Of a stretch of 8,941 nucleotides of DNA, positions 1 through 5,936 are shown in pieces. Source of the stretch: Candidatus Gastranaerophilales bacterium (GTDB lineage: Bacteria > Cyanobacteriota > Vampirovibrionia > Gastranaerophilales > Gastranaerophilaceae); the NCBI GenBank assembly GCA_021205645.1, contig JAJPXE010000065.1, forward strand, positions 1 through 8,941. Reading direction: 5' to 3'. Position 1 is the first letter of the stretch, and every line of letters starts with the position of its first letter. The position numbers and the translations under genes were made by a program. The notes under the pieces were generated by a model, which ran no database searches, was not told the DNA's origin, and saw only the letters and a program-made list of their open reading frames with translations.

Positions 1-10
1 GTTTTATGTA

Positions 11-42
11 TTGTTTATTATTTAGCATTTTCATGCTAATAT
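11..42 (+). promoter_or_regulatory. Candidate promoter for the site-2 protease gene
   Basis: An extended -10 element, TGCTAATAT, lies at 34-42 and would start transcription about 22 bases before ATG 71. The nearest -35-like hexamer, TTGTTT at 11-16, is 20 bases from the -10, which is too far for a good sigma-70 promoter, so any activity would rest on the extended -10. No terminator or clear upstream gene end is visible in these first bases, so co-transcription with a gene left of the window is equally possible. Confidence 0.3.
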
Positions 43-70
43 CAATTTGATATTAAAAGAGGATTTATCA

Positions 71-1447
71 ATGTCAATTATCATAATGTTACTCTTGTTG
101 AGTTTATTGATTATAGTTCATGAGGCAGGTCATTTTATAGCGGCGAAATCATTCGGGATAAAGGTAGACAAGTTTGGTTTCGGATTGCCTCTCGGACCGA
201 CATTGTTTGAAAAGAAAGTCGGGGATGTGACAGTTCTTGTTCATGCTTTGCTGCTAGGCGGTTATGTATCGTTTGCGGAAGATGACAAGGATTGTAATTT
301 GCCGGAAGATTCCCCGCAACGGTTTATGAACAAACCTGTCTGGCAGAGATTAATCATTGTTTCTGCCGGTGTCATTGCAAACGTAATCTGTGCGTTTTTT
401 CTTGTATTGCTGCCCGCTCTTGCTTGGCATCATCTTCCCTCGGGTGCGTATGATGTAACCGTTTCGCATATTGTAGCGCCAAAAGATGCTTCTGTGTGGA
501 ATTCGGGGCTGAGAACGGGTGACAGAATTGTTACGGTTAACAATACAAAAATAACAAGCACATCGGTTTTGCTCGCTATTGTTCAGCTAAGCAAAGGTAG
601 TGACGGACTTGTTGACCCTGATTTTGTTCAGTCTAATCTTGCAAGATTAAAACGGCTTAATCCTGGACTTATAAAGGATGAAATTATACCGCCTGATGTA
701 GTAATCAGACTGCCCGAATTTTTATCTGAAAAACCTGTTTCGCTTGATGAACATGTTGCCATGGGGCTTAAACCGTATAAAGATAACCAGTATAAATTGA
801 GTTCAAAGATTACAAAATTACGTGATACAATCGGTAACCTTCAAAACAGCACATATTACGTTTCAAACGGTCATTACACCTTGAATGATGTGGCGGAGGC
901 TATTTCGGATAACGTAAAACCTCTGAATATGGTAGTTGAACGTGACGGGAAATATATAAGACTAAAAACAATCTATCCGGCAAAAAGCGGTGCAATAGGT
1001 ATACAACTTGATTCAAAAGAACAGCTAAAGCCTACAAAATCGTTCTTTGGTGCAATATCCGGCAGTATAAGATATTTAAGCGAAAACACTTATTTAATGG
1101 TGGTCGGTCTAAAACAGGCATTGACAGGAGAAGTTCCGCTTAAGGATTTGCACGGAATTGTTGTTATTACAAAAGTCGGCGGCGATATAATAAACAATAG
1201 CGGTATTTTTTACGGGTTATTGTTAACCGCAATTATATCAATGGATTTGGCTATAGTAAATTTCCTTCCGATACCTGCACTTGACGGCGGACAAGCATTA
1301 TTTTTGATACTTGAAAAAATAAGAGGAAAAAGAGTGTCTGATAAAATTGTTGAAAAAGTTGCAACTATCAGTTTCTTCCTGCTTATCGGACTTATGATAT
1401 TTGTAATATTTAATGATATTTATGCGTTAGTCACTCAAAAGTTATAA
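71..1447 (+). CDS. rseP: RseP-like site-2 zinc metalloprotease (M50) with PDZ domain
   Basis: Predicted 458-residue intramembrane zinc protease of the RseP/RasP family, which cuts membrane-spanning substrates such as anti-sigma factors or signal-peptide remnants within the bilayer. The zinc-binding HEAGH lies at residues 17-21 in the first membrane helix, FGFGLP at 35-40, GGY at 63-65, and the second active-site motif NFLPIPALDGG at 397-407 with D405 as third zinc ligand. Further membrane segments lie near 92-118, 378-398 and 428-452. A PDZ domain starts around 130 (SGLRTGDRIVTVN at 145-157) and seems to resume near 266-303, leaving about 100 extra residues between the halves, so the protein is longer than the usual 350-450. 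I chose ATG 71 because AAAAGAGGA at 55-63 gives a 7-base Shine-Dalgarno spacing; an in-frame TTG at 47 has none. Family assignment is firm; the substrate is unknown. Confidence 0.95.
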   Translation: MSIIIMLLLLSLLIIVHEAGHFIAAKSFGIKVDKFGFGLPLGPTLFEKKVGDVTVLVHALLLGGYVSFAEDDKDCNLPEDSPQRFMNKPVWQRLIIVSAGVIANVICAFFLVLLPALAWHHLPSGAYDVTVSHIVAPKDASVWNSGLRTGDRIVTVNNTKITSTSVLLAIVQLSKGSDGLVDPDFVQSNLARLKRLNPGLIKDEIIPPDVVIRLPEFLSEKPVSLDEHVAMGLKPYKDNQYKLSSKITKLRDTIGNLQNSTYYVSNGHYTLNDVAEAISDNVKPLNMVVERDGKYIRLKTIYPAKSGAIGIQLDSKEQLKPTKSFFGAISGSIRYLSENTYLMVVGLKQALTGEVPLKDLHGIVVITKVGGDIINNSGIFYGLLLTAIISMDLAIVNFLPIPALDGGQALFLILEKIRGKRVSDKIVEKVATISFFLLIGLMIFVIFNDIYALVTQKL

Positions 1448-1474
1448 TAATAAGTTATAAAATTTTACAAATAC

Positions 1475-1503
1475 TCGACATTGCACTATGTTTCGATTAC
1501 TAT
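1475..1503 (+). promoter_or_regulatory. Candidate promoter for rplI
   Basis: TCGACA at 1475-1480 (one mismatch to TTGACA) and TACTAT at 1498-1503 (two mismatches to TATAAT) are separated by exactly 17 bases, in the 96-base gap between the protease gene and rplI. Transcription would begin around 1510, leaving a leader of about 34 bases. There is no terminator between the two genes, so rplI may also be read from upstream. Confidence 0.35.
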
Positions 1504-1543
1504 AAGTTACACATGTATATAAATAGCAAAAGGAGAATATAAA

Positions 1544-2050
1544 ATGCAGGTTATATTAAAAAAAGATGTTCAAAATCTGGGTGAAACAGGTGATGTAATA
1601 ACAGTTAAAGACGGTTATGCAAGAAATTTTTTAATCCCTAAGAATTTTGCGGAATTAGCAACAGAGGGTGCTTTGAAAAACAGAGAAAAGAACCTTGCAA
1701 GAATAAGAGTAAAACAGGAAAAATTGCATCAGGAAGCTCTTTCAAAGGCTGAATCAATTGAGAAAATAGGAACTCTGGAATTATCGGCTAAAGCGGGTGA
1801 GAGCGGCAAATTGTTTGGTACAATCACTACCAAAAAGCTTTGCGAAGAAATCAAAGATAAATATGATATTGAAATAGACAAGAAAACCGTTTCTTTAAAT
1901 CACCCGATTAACAGAATTGGCGATTATGTAATGTTGATTAAGTTAACTTCAAAGGTTAAGACAGAGTTGAATATTACTGTTTCCGCATCTGAAATCGTAA
2001 AAGAATCAATTGATGAGATTGAAGAAACAACAACATCTGAAGAAGAATAG
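1544..2050 (+). CDS. rplI: Large-subunit ribosomal protein bL9
   Basis: Predicted bL9, which binds 23S rRNA near the base of the L1 stalk and projects a long helix along the ribosome surface, affecting translational fidelity. The N-terminal domain carries the family signature: G13, G16, V21, G24-Y25, N28-F29-L30 and IPK at 31-33. A lysine- and glutamate-rich connecting helix follows (about 40-75), then the C-terminal domain (about 76-150). The protein has 168 residues against the usual 148-150; the excess is an acidic tail (SIDEIEETTTSEEE, last 14 residues). AGGAGA at 1531-1536 gives a 7-base spacing to ATG 1544. The gene stands between the protease gene and a strong terminator; the common neighbours rpsF, rpsR and dnaB are not in the window. 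Confidence 0.98.
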   Translation: MQVILKKDVQNLGETGDVITVKDGYARNFLIPKNFAELATEGALKNREKNLARIRVKQEKLHQEALSKAESIEKIGTLELSAKAGESGKLFGTITTKKLCEEIKDKYDIEIDKKTVSLNHPINRIGDYVMLIKLTSKVKTELNITVSASEIVKESIDEIEETTTSEEE

Positions 2051-2064
2051 GTTTTTACAAATAT

Positions 2065-2104
2065 AAAATTCTGCCGGTTTCTGGCTAAGCCGGCAGGATT
2101 TTTT
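2065..2104 (+). terminator. Rho-independent terminator after rplI, possibly bidirectional
   Basis: CTGCCGG (2071-2077) pairs with CCGGCAG (2090-2096). The stem extends inward by T·G, T-A and T-A to a 6-base loop, and outward through an A/T-rich base into AAAA on the left and six Ts (2099-2104) on the right. It begins 15 bases after the rplI stop. The A-run on the left becomes a short T-run on the minus strand, so the same hairpin could also stop transcripts of the convergent gene pair. Confidence 0.9.
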
Positions 2105-2146
2105 CTGTATATATCCCCGTACTCTGCTCGCACAGATAACCTTAAT

Positions 2147-2169
2147 AAAAAATATTTACCTCTGTAAAT
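2147..2169 (-). terminator. Weak terminator-like hairpin after the minus-strand gene pair
   Basis: On the minus strand ATTTAC, loop AGAG, GTAAAT forms a 6-bp stem followed by one A and six Ts. It lies about 35 bases downstream of the stop at 2204. The stem has a single G-C pair, so it would be weak alone; the stronger rplI hairpin further along may provide back-up. The right arm contains AGAGGTAAAT, the same word seen in the repeat array at 4793-4897. Confidence 0.35.
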
Positions 2170-2203
2170 GATATTTTGTGCTTTCTCCTGACGGAAGTAA
2201 ATT

Positions 2204-3085
2204 TTATTTATTAGAACGCTCCCGTGCATTAACCGCTTCTTCAAACTGTTTAAACGTATCAGTGCCGACAAGCTGTTCAAGCTGTGCCCGTTTATCGGCA
2301 AAACTGCCTTTTGCTTTTCGTTGTAAATCAAGTGCTTCTCTATAATAAGCATCAGAGATTATAATAACTTCTTTTGAACTGTGCTGTGCTTGATTATAAT
2401 TAACCATACGTCTTTTTGCCATTTCCGAACGCATATTAAATATCTCTCTTGTTGTCATATAATCGTAATACATTCCGACAACTTTTTGTTGAAGATTATC
2501 TATTTTTCGAACAAGAATAATCATATCGGCATCATCTACTTTTGTATATTTATAGTTAAGAGCTTTGGTATCTTGAGATAATATACCCAGAGTATTGCCG
2601 CCGATTAACGAAGCACAATATAACAGGGGATTTCCGGAGCCTGCACCGACAAGGGTTGACATATTTGCTATTGTAGTCAGCACCTTTTTAACCGAATGAC
2701 TGTCAGGCTTGTCAGCGTTAGGGTTTGAAAGTTTGTATAATGCGAATTTTATTGTATCGCTTTTTGTTGCAGCACCCTGCCATAATAATGATAAATCCGC
2801 CAGTATTTCATCATAATCAATTTGTAAAGTTTGTGAAATTTCTTTTGATATCCGCTTTATACTCAAATCTGCATAGGTCAATTCCGCATCATTGATACTT
2901 GTTTCGTTAAACAATGCTTTTGTGTGTTTTATTTCGGCATTGATATCAATTTTATTTTCGACCTCATCGGTTGTTCCGAGTCTGTATACCGGCTCTTTTA
3001 CAGTTGTTAATTCTTCATAGGTAAGAGCCTTGACCGGTGAACAAAATAATATTGAGAAAATTATTAATGTTATAATTTTCTTCAT
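2204..3085 (-). CDS. Exported helical protein of unknown function, paralogue of the upstream gene
   Basis: I do not recognise the family. The 293-residue product begins with a clear Sec signal peptide (MKK, hydrophobic core 4-15, likely cleavage after VKA at 18-20), so it should be periplasmic or surface-located; no lipobox is seen. The mature part is mostly helical and charged. A conserved block ADLSLLWQG (96-104) plus KFALYKL (113-119) is followed by a glycine- and alanine-rich, mildly hydrophobic stretch (about 138-170), then long helices with MYYDY (205-209), NQAQ (231-234) and LVG (272-274). The same blocks occur in the next gene, with W102 to Y206 exactly 104 residues in both. Its ATG overlaps the upstream stop by four bases, and AAGGA at 3095-3099 is the ribosome site. 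The C-terminal helices loosely recall TolC-type coiled coils, but this is speculation. Confidence 0.85.
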   Translation of the reverse strand: MKKIITLIIFSILFCSPVKALTYEELTTVKEPVYRLGTTDEVENKIDINAEIKHTKALFNETSINDAELTYADLSIKRISKEISQTLQIDYDEILADLSLLWQGAATKSDTIKFALYKLSNPNADKPDSHSVKKVLTTIANMSTLVGAGSGNPLLYCASLIGGNTLGILSQDTKALNYKYTKVDDADMIILVRKIDNLQQKVVGMYYDYMTTREIFNMRSEMAKRRMVNYNQAQHSSKEVIIISDAYYREALDLQRKAKGSFADKRAQLEQLVGTDTFKQFEEAVNARERSNK

Positions 3086-3897
3086 TTTAGTTTATCCTTT
3101 AGAAGTACGGAGTTGAAATCAAACTGATAGAGACTGAGTTTATCGACAGCGGTTTTGCCTGCCAGACGCTGGAGTTCTGCGTGGTATTTTTTCGCATTCT
3201 GGACTTCTTCAAATTCCTGAATAATCATATTATCATACAGCGTTGACGATATTGTTAAATCCAGAATATCACCTTTTTTTTGCGCTCTGTCGTAATTTTT
3301 AGCGTAAAGTAAAATCCTTTCGCGGGTTTCTTTAATCATAACAAGAGCATTTTTGTAGTTATAATAAGTGGCGATAATAGTATCCTGCAAATCTTCGACG
3401 AGTCCTGCAAGTTCAATAAGTTCGGTATCGGTTAGCGGAGTTTGCTGCGGGACATTTTTTCTGTTCAACAGTGATTGGGCCAGTCTACCGGCGGAGTATG
3501 CTCCTGTTTGAAGCGCATAATCGCACCCGACAAGACTCGGGACAAGAGATGCCCCCGATACTATTGCCGAAAGTGTCTTTGCCATCAATGATGAATGGAT
3601 ACGCCGCTGGCTTTCAGGTGTCGCCAGTTTCCTCAGGGCAAATTCAATAACTTTGTTATTCTCAATTGTTCCTTTCCAGAGCAGCTCAATATCTGCGAGG
3701 TCTTTTTCTTTTTGGAGTTTAATCAATTCATCCATAACTTTATAATCATTGACAAGCAGTGAGCCGGAGACCTTTTGTTTTTGCGGTGTAAGTTTATATG
3801 TTTCTTTATGCACATCTGTTAGTGTCACTTCCTGTGAGGCATAGACCCGCAGTGCCAAACATATTAATAATACAACCGTTATCCCCAATTTCTTCAT
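3082..3897 (-). CDS. Exported helical protein of unknown function, first gene of a paralogous pair
   Basis: Unrecognised family. The 271-residue product has a signal peptide (MKK, hydrophobic core to about 16, likely cleavage after VYA at 18-20), predicting export. It shares the architecture of the downstream gene: ADIELLWKG (68-76), EFALRKL (85-91), a glycine/alanine-rich middle segment (about 108-143), TYYNY (177-181), YDRAQ (202-206) and LAG (245-247). The final third is rich in heptad-like helix (QNAKKYHAELQRLAG). The pre-motif region is about 28 residues shorter than in its partner. It is the first gene of the minus-strand pair and is translationally coupled to the second through ATGA. 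Its own ribosome site is poor (only AAAGAA just before ATG 3897). The ordered, matching blocks show duplication; the role is unknown, perhaps an envelope structure. Confidence 0.85.
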   Translation of the reverse strand: MKKLGITVVLLICLALRVYASQEVTLTDVHKETYKLTPQKQKVSGSLLVNDYKVMDELIKLQKEKDLADIELLWKGTIENNKVIEFALRKLATPESQRRIHSSLMAKTLSAIVSGASLVPSLVGCDYALQTGAYSAGRLAQSLLNRKNVPQQTPLTDTELIELAGLVEDLQDTIIATYYNYKNALVMIKETRERILLYAKNYDRAQKKGDILDLTISSTLYDNMIIQEFEEVQNAKKYHAELQRLAGKTAVDKLSLYQFDFNSVLLKDKLK

Positions 3898-4007
3898 ATT
3901 CTTTTTATATCACACTCATAAAGATAAATCCAATGGTCAATAAATATCCACCAAATGTATGTTATCTATCCATGTCAAAGATTATAAAATAGAAACGGTG
4001 GAGAGAG
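3898..4007. promoter_or_regulatory. Divergent intergenic region between exported pair and TPR gene
   Basis: This 110-base gap must hold the starts of two divergent units. For the plus-strand TPR gene, TATAAA at 3983-3988 is a plausible -10, about 20 bases before ATG 4008, with no good -35. For the minus-strand pair, TTGACC (3940 to 3935) and TTGACA (minus strand, overlapping 3972-3977) resemble -35 elements, but neither has a convincing -10 at 16-18 bases. GGTGGAGAGAG at 3997-4007 is the strong ribosome site of the TPR gene. Confidence 0.4.
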
Positions 4008-4787
4008 ATGAACAATAAAAAATTCAGTTATGTTTCTGTAATGCCGGAGGGCGATAGAGCAAGCAATGTCATCAATATGACAAAGTTAAATTCGATGAAA
4101 TATACATCGGATGCAGATACGCTCCGTAAATCGGGACAGTATAAGGAGTCAATTTCGTGTTATTTACGCTCTATTATGTTGGAGCGGGAGAATTCCTCCG
4201 CATATTTAGGGCTTGGAATGTCTTATAAATTCCTGAATGATTATGATAAAGCAATCAAAAACTTAGAAAAATCGGCAGCTATCGACAGGGATAATTATAA
4301 AATATATTATGAAATGGGTATTTGTTATTTATTAAAATCGAACCCTGAAAAAGCAATAAAATGTTTTCAAAAATCAGTAATGCTAGATAATACTCAGCTT
4401 GATGTCCAGCTCCAGTTAGCATTAGCGCATGAACTTGTTGATGAGCAGGATATGGCAATGAAGATATATGACACATTAATTGAGCGTCATCCGGCGTATT
4501 TAAAGGCACACAGCCATAAAGCGGCGTTATTAATATGTAAGGGTGATTATATCTCCGCAAGTAAGATTTTTTTTAGGATATTAAAACTCAATCCGAATTT
4601 TCACAGGGCATATTTTGGTATCGCTGTTTGTTTTGACAATATGCGAAAGGTGTCCGGAGCAAAACGATATTATTCAAAGTTTTTAAAAATGCGTCCCGAA
4701 TCTGCTCATTGCGATTATGCAAGAACAAGGATTTCGGCATTAAAGTCGGACAAAGCCCGCATGCCTGAGTATATGGGATTAGCATAG
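4008..4787 (+). CDS. Cytoplasmic tetratricopeptide-repeat protein
   Basis: The 259-residue product is built almost wholly of TPR helix pairs from about residue 31 to 233: roughly six 34-residue units starting near 31, 65, 98, 132, 166 and 200. The typical small residue before the second helix and the P, N or D at unit ends are visible (for example NSSAYLGLGMSYKFLNDYDKA). TPR proteins act as scaffolds for protein-protein contact and have no catalytic role of their own. There is no signal peptide or membrane helix, so it is predicted to be cytosolic. The first 30 residues (polar, MNNKKFSYVS) and the last 20 are outside the repeats. ATG 4008 is favoured by the GGAG at 4000-4003. It runs divergently from the exported pair and convergently with the Xer gene; its partner cannot be named. 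Confidence 0.9.
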   Translation: MNNKKFSYVSVMPEGDRASNVINMTKLNSMKYTSDADTLRKSGQYKESISCYLRSIMLERENSSAYLGLGMSYKFLNDYDKAIKNLEKSAAIDRDNYKIYYEMGICYLLKSNPEKAIKCFQKSVMLDNTQLDVQLQLALAHELVDEQDMAMKIYDTLIERHPAYLKAHSHKAALLICKGDYISASKIFFRILKLNPNFHRAYFGIAVCFDNMRKVSGAKRYYSKFLKMRPESAHCDYARTRISALKSDKARMPEYMGLA

Positions 4788-4792
4788 TTTGC

Positions 4793-4897
4793 AGGGGTAA
4801 ATAGGGGTAAAGAGGTAGGTGAAGAGGTAAATATATGGAAAGCCTGTTAAGGTATTCCAAATTTGAATGGTTAATAGGGGTAAATATGGAGGTAAAT
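4793..4897 (+). repeat. Degenerate array of GGGGTAAAT-like direct repeats
   Basis: The gap between the TPR and Xer genes contains a repeated purine-rich word: AGGGGTAAAT at 4793-4802, AGGGGTAAAG at 4803-4812, GAGGTAGGTG at 4812-4821, AGAGGTAAAT at 4823-4832, AGGGGTAAAT at 4876-4885 and GGAGGTAAAT at 4888-4897. An inverted partial copy (TACCCC) lies at 4918-4923. The first two copies are exact 10-base tandems; the last two are separated by two bases. The array may be a binding-site cluster, a slipped tandem repeat or repeated Shine-Dalgarno-like sequence; the sequence alone does not decide. Confidence 0.7.
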
Positions 4898-4948
4898 CAG
4901 CTGTATGTTATGATTTCTACCCCGACCGATTACAGATTGTGCGCATGA
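4835..4948 (+). CDS. Possible 37-codon small ORF in the repeat region
   Basis: An ATG at 4835 preceded by AGAGG (4823-4827, 7-base spacing) opens a 37-codon frame to TGA at 4946-4948, overlapping the end of the Xer gene on the other strand by 19 bases. A second in-frame ATG at 4886 is preceded by AGGGG (4876-4880), so both possible starts have ribosome-site-like sequence supplied by the repeats. The peptide begins MESLLRYSKFEWLIGVN and has no recognised domain. No promoter or conservation can be seen here, so it may be chance. Confidence 0.2.
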   Translation: MESLLRYSKFEWLIGVNMEVNQLYVMISTPTDYRLCA

Positions 4949-5850
4949 GGGTGCGACCTGTTGTATTCCTCCTTAAGATGTTTTGTTGAAATATGTGTAT
5001 AAATTTGTGTATTTGAAATACTGGCATGTCCGAGCAGCTCCTGTACAACCCTTAAATCTGCCCCGTTTTCTATCATTTTTGTTGCAAAACTATGCCTGAA
5101 TACGTGCGGTGTAACGTGTTTCGGAAGTTGGATTTTGTCGACCACATCGTTTATTGCGTTTCTGATTGTTTTATTTTGCAGTCTAAATCCGGTCTTATTT
5201 ACAAAAACCGGAGATCTGTTTGTTATTTGCGGGTTATTATCTTTTGTTATCAAAGGACGTGCTGTTTCAATGTATTGAACAAGATACTTTTTTGCCCTTT
5301 GCGAAATCAGGACAATTCTTTCTTTAGCACCTTTTCCAAAAACGGTAATCTCATTTTCGTCCAGTGCTAAGTCTTCAAAATTTAAACCGCTCAACTCCGA
5401 AACTCTCATACCTGTAGCCCATAACAACTCAAGTATGGCTTTGTTCCTTAATCCGGCAGGGGTGTTGATGTCAACATTATCAAGTATATTCTGCATTTCT
5501 TCATCTGTCAGGAATTTTGGCAGCGATTTAGGACGTTTCGGGGAGGTCAGGTTTTCAGCAGGATTTGTTTGTATATATTGAGATTTGTAAAGATATTTAA
5601 AAAATGTTCTCAATGCTGCTATCTTACGGGCTACGGTGGTTTTTTTGTAGTTGTATTTTTGGATAAAATGAAGATATTCTCTTAATTTGTTAAAATTAAT
5701 TTTATCAGGAGAAATATTATTTGCCCAGATAAAAAAACTTGTGATGTCTGACGTATATGCACTGACTGTGTGTGATGAAAAGTTTTTTTCCACACTCAAA
5801 TATGCGGTGAAGCTTTTTATATATACATCAAATGCAGTATTTATTGTCAT
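4930..5850 (-). CDS. xerD: Xer-type site-specific tyrosine recombinase (XerC/XerD)
   Basis: Predicted 306-residue tyrosine recombinase, the usual size of XerC/XerD, which resolve chromosome dimers at dif by strand exchange through a covalent phosphotyrosine link. An N-terminal SAM-like DNA-binding domain (about 5-95, FTAYLSVEKNFSSHTVSAY) precedes the catalytic domain (about 110-295). All six catalytic positions are present: R149 (TGMRVSEL), K173 (GKGAKER), H249 and R252 (TPHVFRHSFAT), H275 (LLGHASIS) and nucleophile Y284 (TQIYTH). The HPHA ending is typical. I chose ATG 5850 over an in-frame ATG at 5913 because a TATAAT box lies between them at 5892-5887 and the family starts near this point. 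Motifs do not separate XerC from XerD, and no second Xer gene or dif site is in the window, so the symbol is provisional. Confidence 0.92.
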   Translation of the reverse strand: MTINTAFDVYIKSFTAYLSVEKNFSSHTVSAYTSDITSFFIWANNISPDKINFNKLREYLHFIQKYNYKKTTVARKIAALRTFFKYLYKSQYIQTNPAENLTSPKRPKSLPKFLTDEEMQNILDNVDINTPAGLRNKAILELLWATGMRVSELSGLNFEDLALDENEITVFGKGAKERIVLISQRAKKYLVQYIETARPLITKDNNPQITNRSPVFVNKTGFRLQNKTIRNAINDVVDKIQLPKHVTPHVFRHSFATKMIENGADLRVVQELLGHASISNTQIYTHISTKHLKEEYNRSHPHAHNL

Positions 5851-5867
5851 TTTAAATATAATCCGTA

Positions 5868-5896
5868 TTGTAATTTTAATATGAATATTATACAAT
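5868..5896 (+). promoter_or_regulatory. Promoter of the large exported TPR gene
   Basis: TTGTAA at 5868-5873 and TACAAT at 5891-5896 are separated by exactly 17 bases and would start transcription near 5903, about 34 bases before ATG 5937. The element overlaps the minus-strand TATAAT at 5887-5892, so the two divergent promoters cover the same DNA. Confidence 0.5.
5887..5892 (-). promoter_or_regulatory. -10 box of the Xer gene promoter
   Basis: A perfect TATAAT lies on the minus strand here, about 36 bases before ATG 5850, giving a leader of roughly 30 bases. The -35 region at 17 bases (ATATGC) is poor. Its position downstream of the alternative ATG at 5913 supports the shorter start. Confidence 0.5.
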
Positions 5897-5936
5897 AAAT
5901 TAAGAGTATGCATATAAGAAAGTATTGAGGTATATT

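Noticed and set aside
1..39. Possible tail of an upstream gene ending at TAA 37-39
   Set aside because: Only twelve codons are visible, with no recognisable C-terminus, so it cannot be told from chance.
47..70. TTG start for the site-2 protease eight codons upstream
   Set aside because: It has no ribosome site, while ATG 71 has AAAAGAGGA at ideal spacing and gives the usual short N-terminus before HEAGH.
1924..2352. 142-codon minus-strand frame across the rplI end and the next gene
   Set aside because: It overlaps rplI antisense, the terminator and the paralogue gene; it has no ribosome site and no recognisable protein features.
3798..3992. 64-codon plus-strand frame opposite the start of the exported protein gene
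   Set aside because: It is antisense to a signal-peptide coding region, lacks a ribosome site and has an unlikely composition.
4279..4860. Minus-strand frames of about 90 codons within and after the cytoplasmic TPR gene
   Set aside because: They are antisense to a well-supported TPR protein and show no domain, ribosome site or sensible composition.
4793..4897. CRISPR array
   Set aside because: The repeats are only about 10 bases, imperfect, and not separated by uniform spacers, and no cas gene is present.
5092..5370. 92-codon plus-strand frame inside the Xer gene
   Set aside because: It is antisense to the conserved catalytic domain; the cysteine-rich translation looks like a shadow.
5851..5913. 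Longer N-terminus for the Xer recombinase from ATG 5913
   Set aside because: The extra 21 residues are unlike the family, no ribosome site precedes that ATG, and the TATAAT box at 5892-5887 lies inside it.
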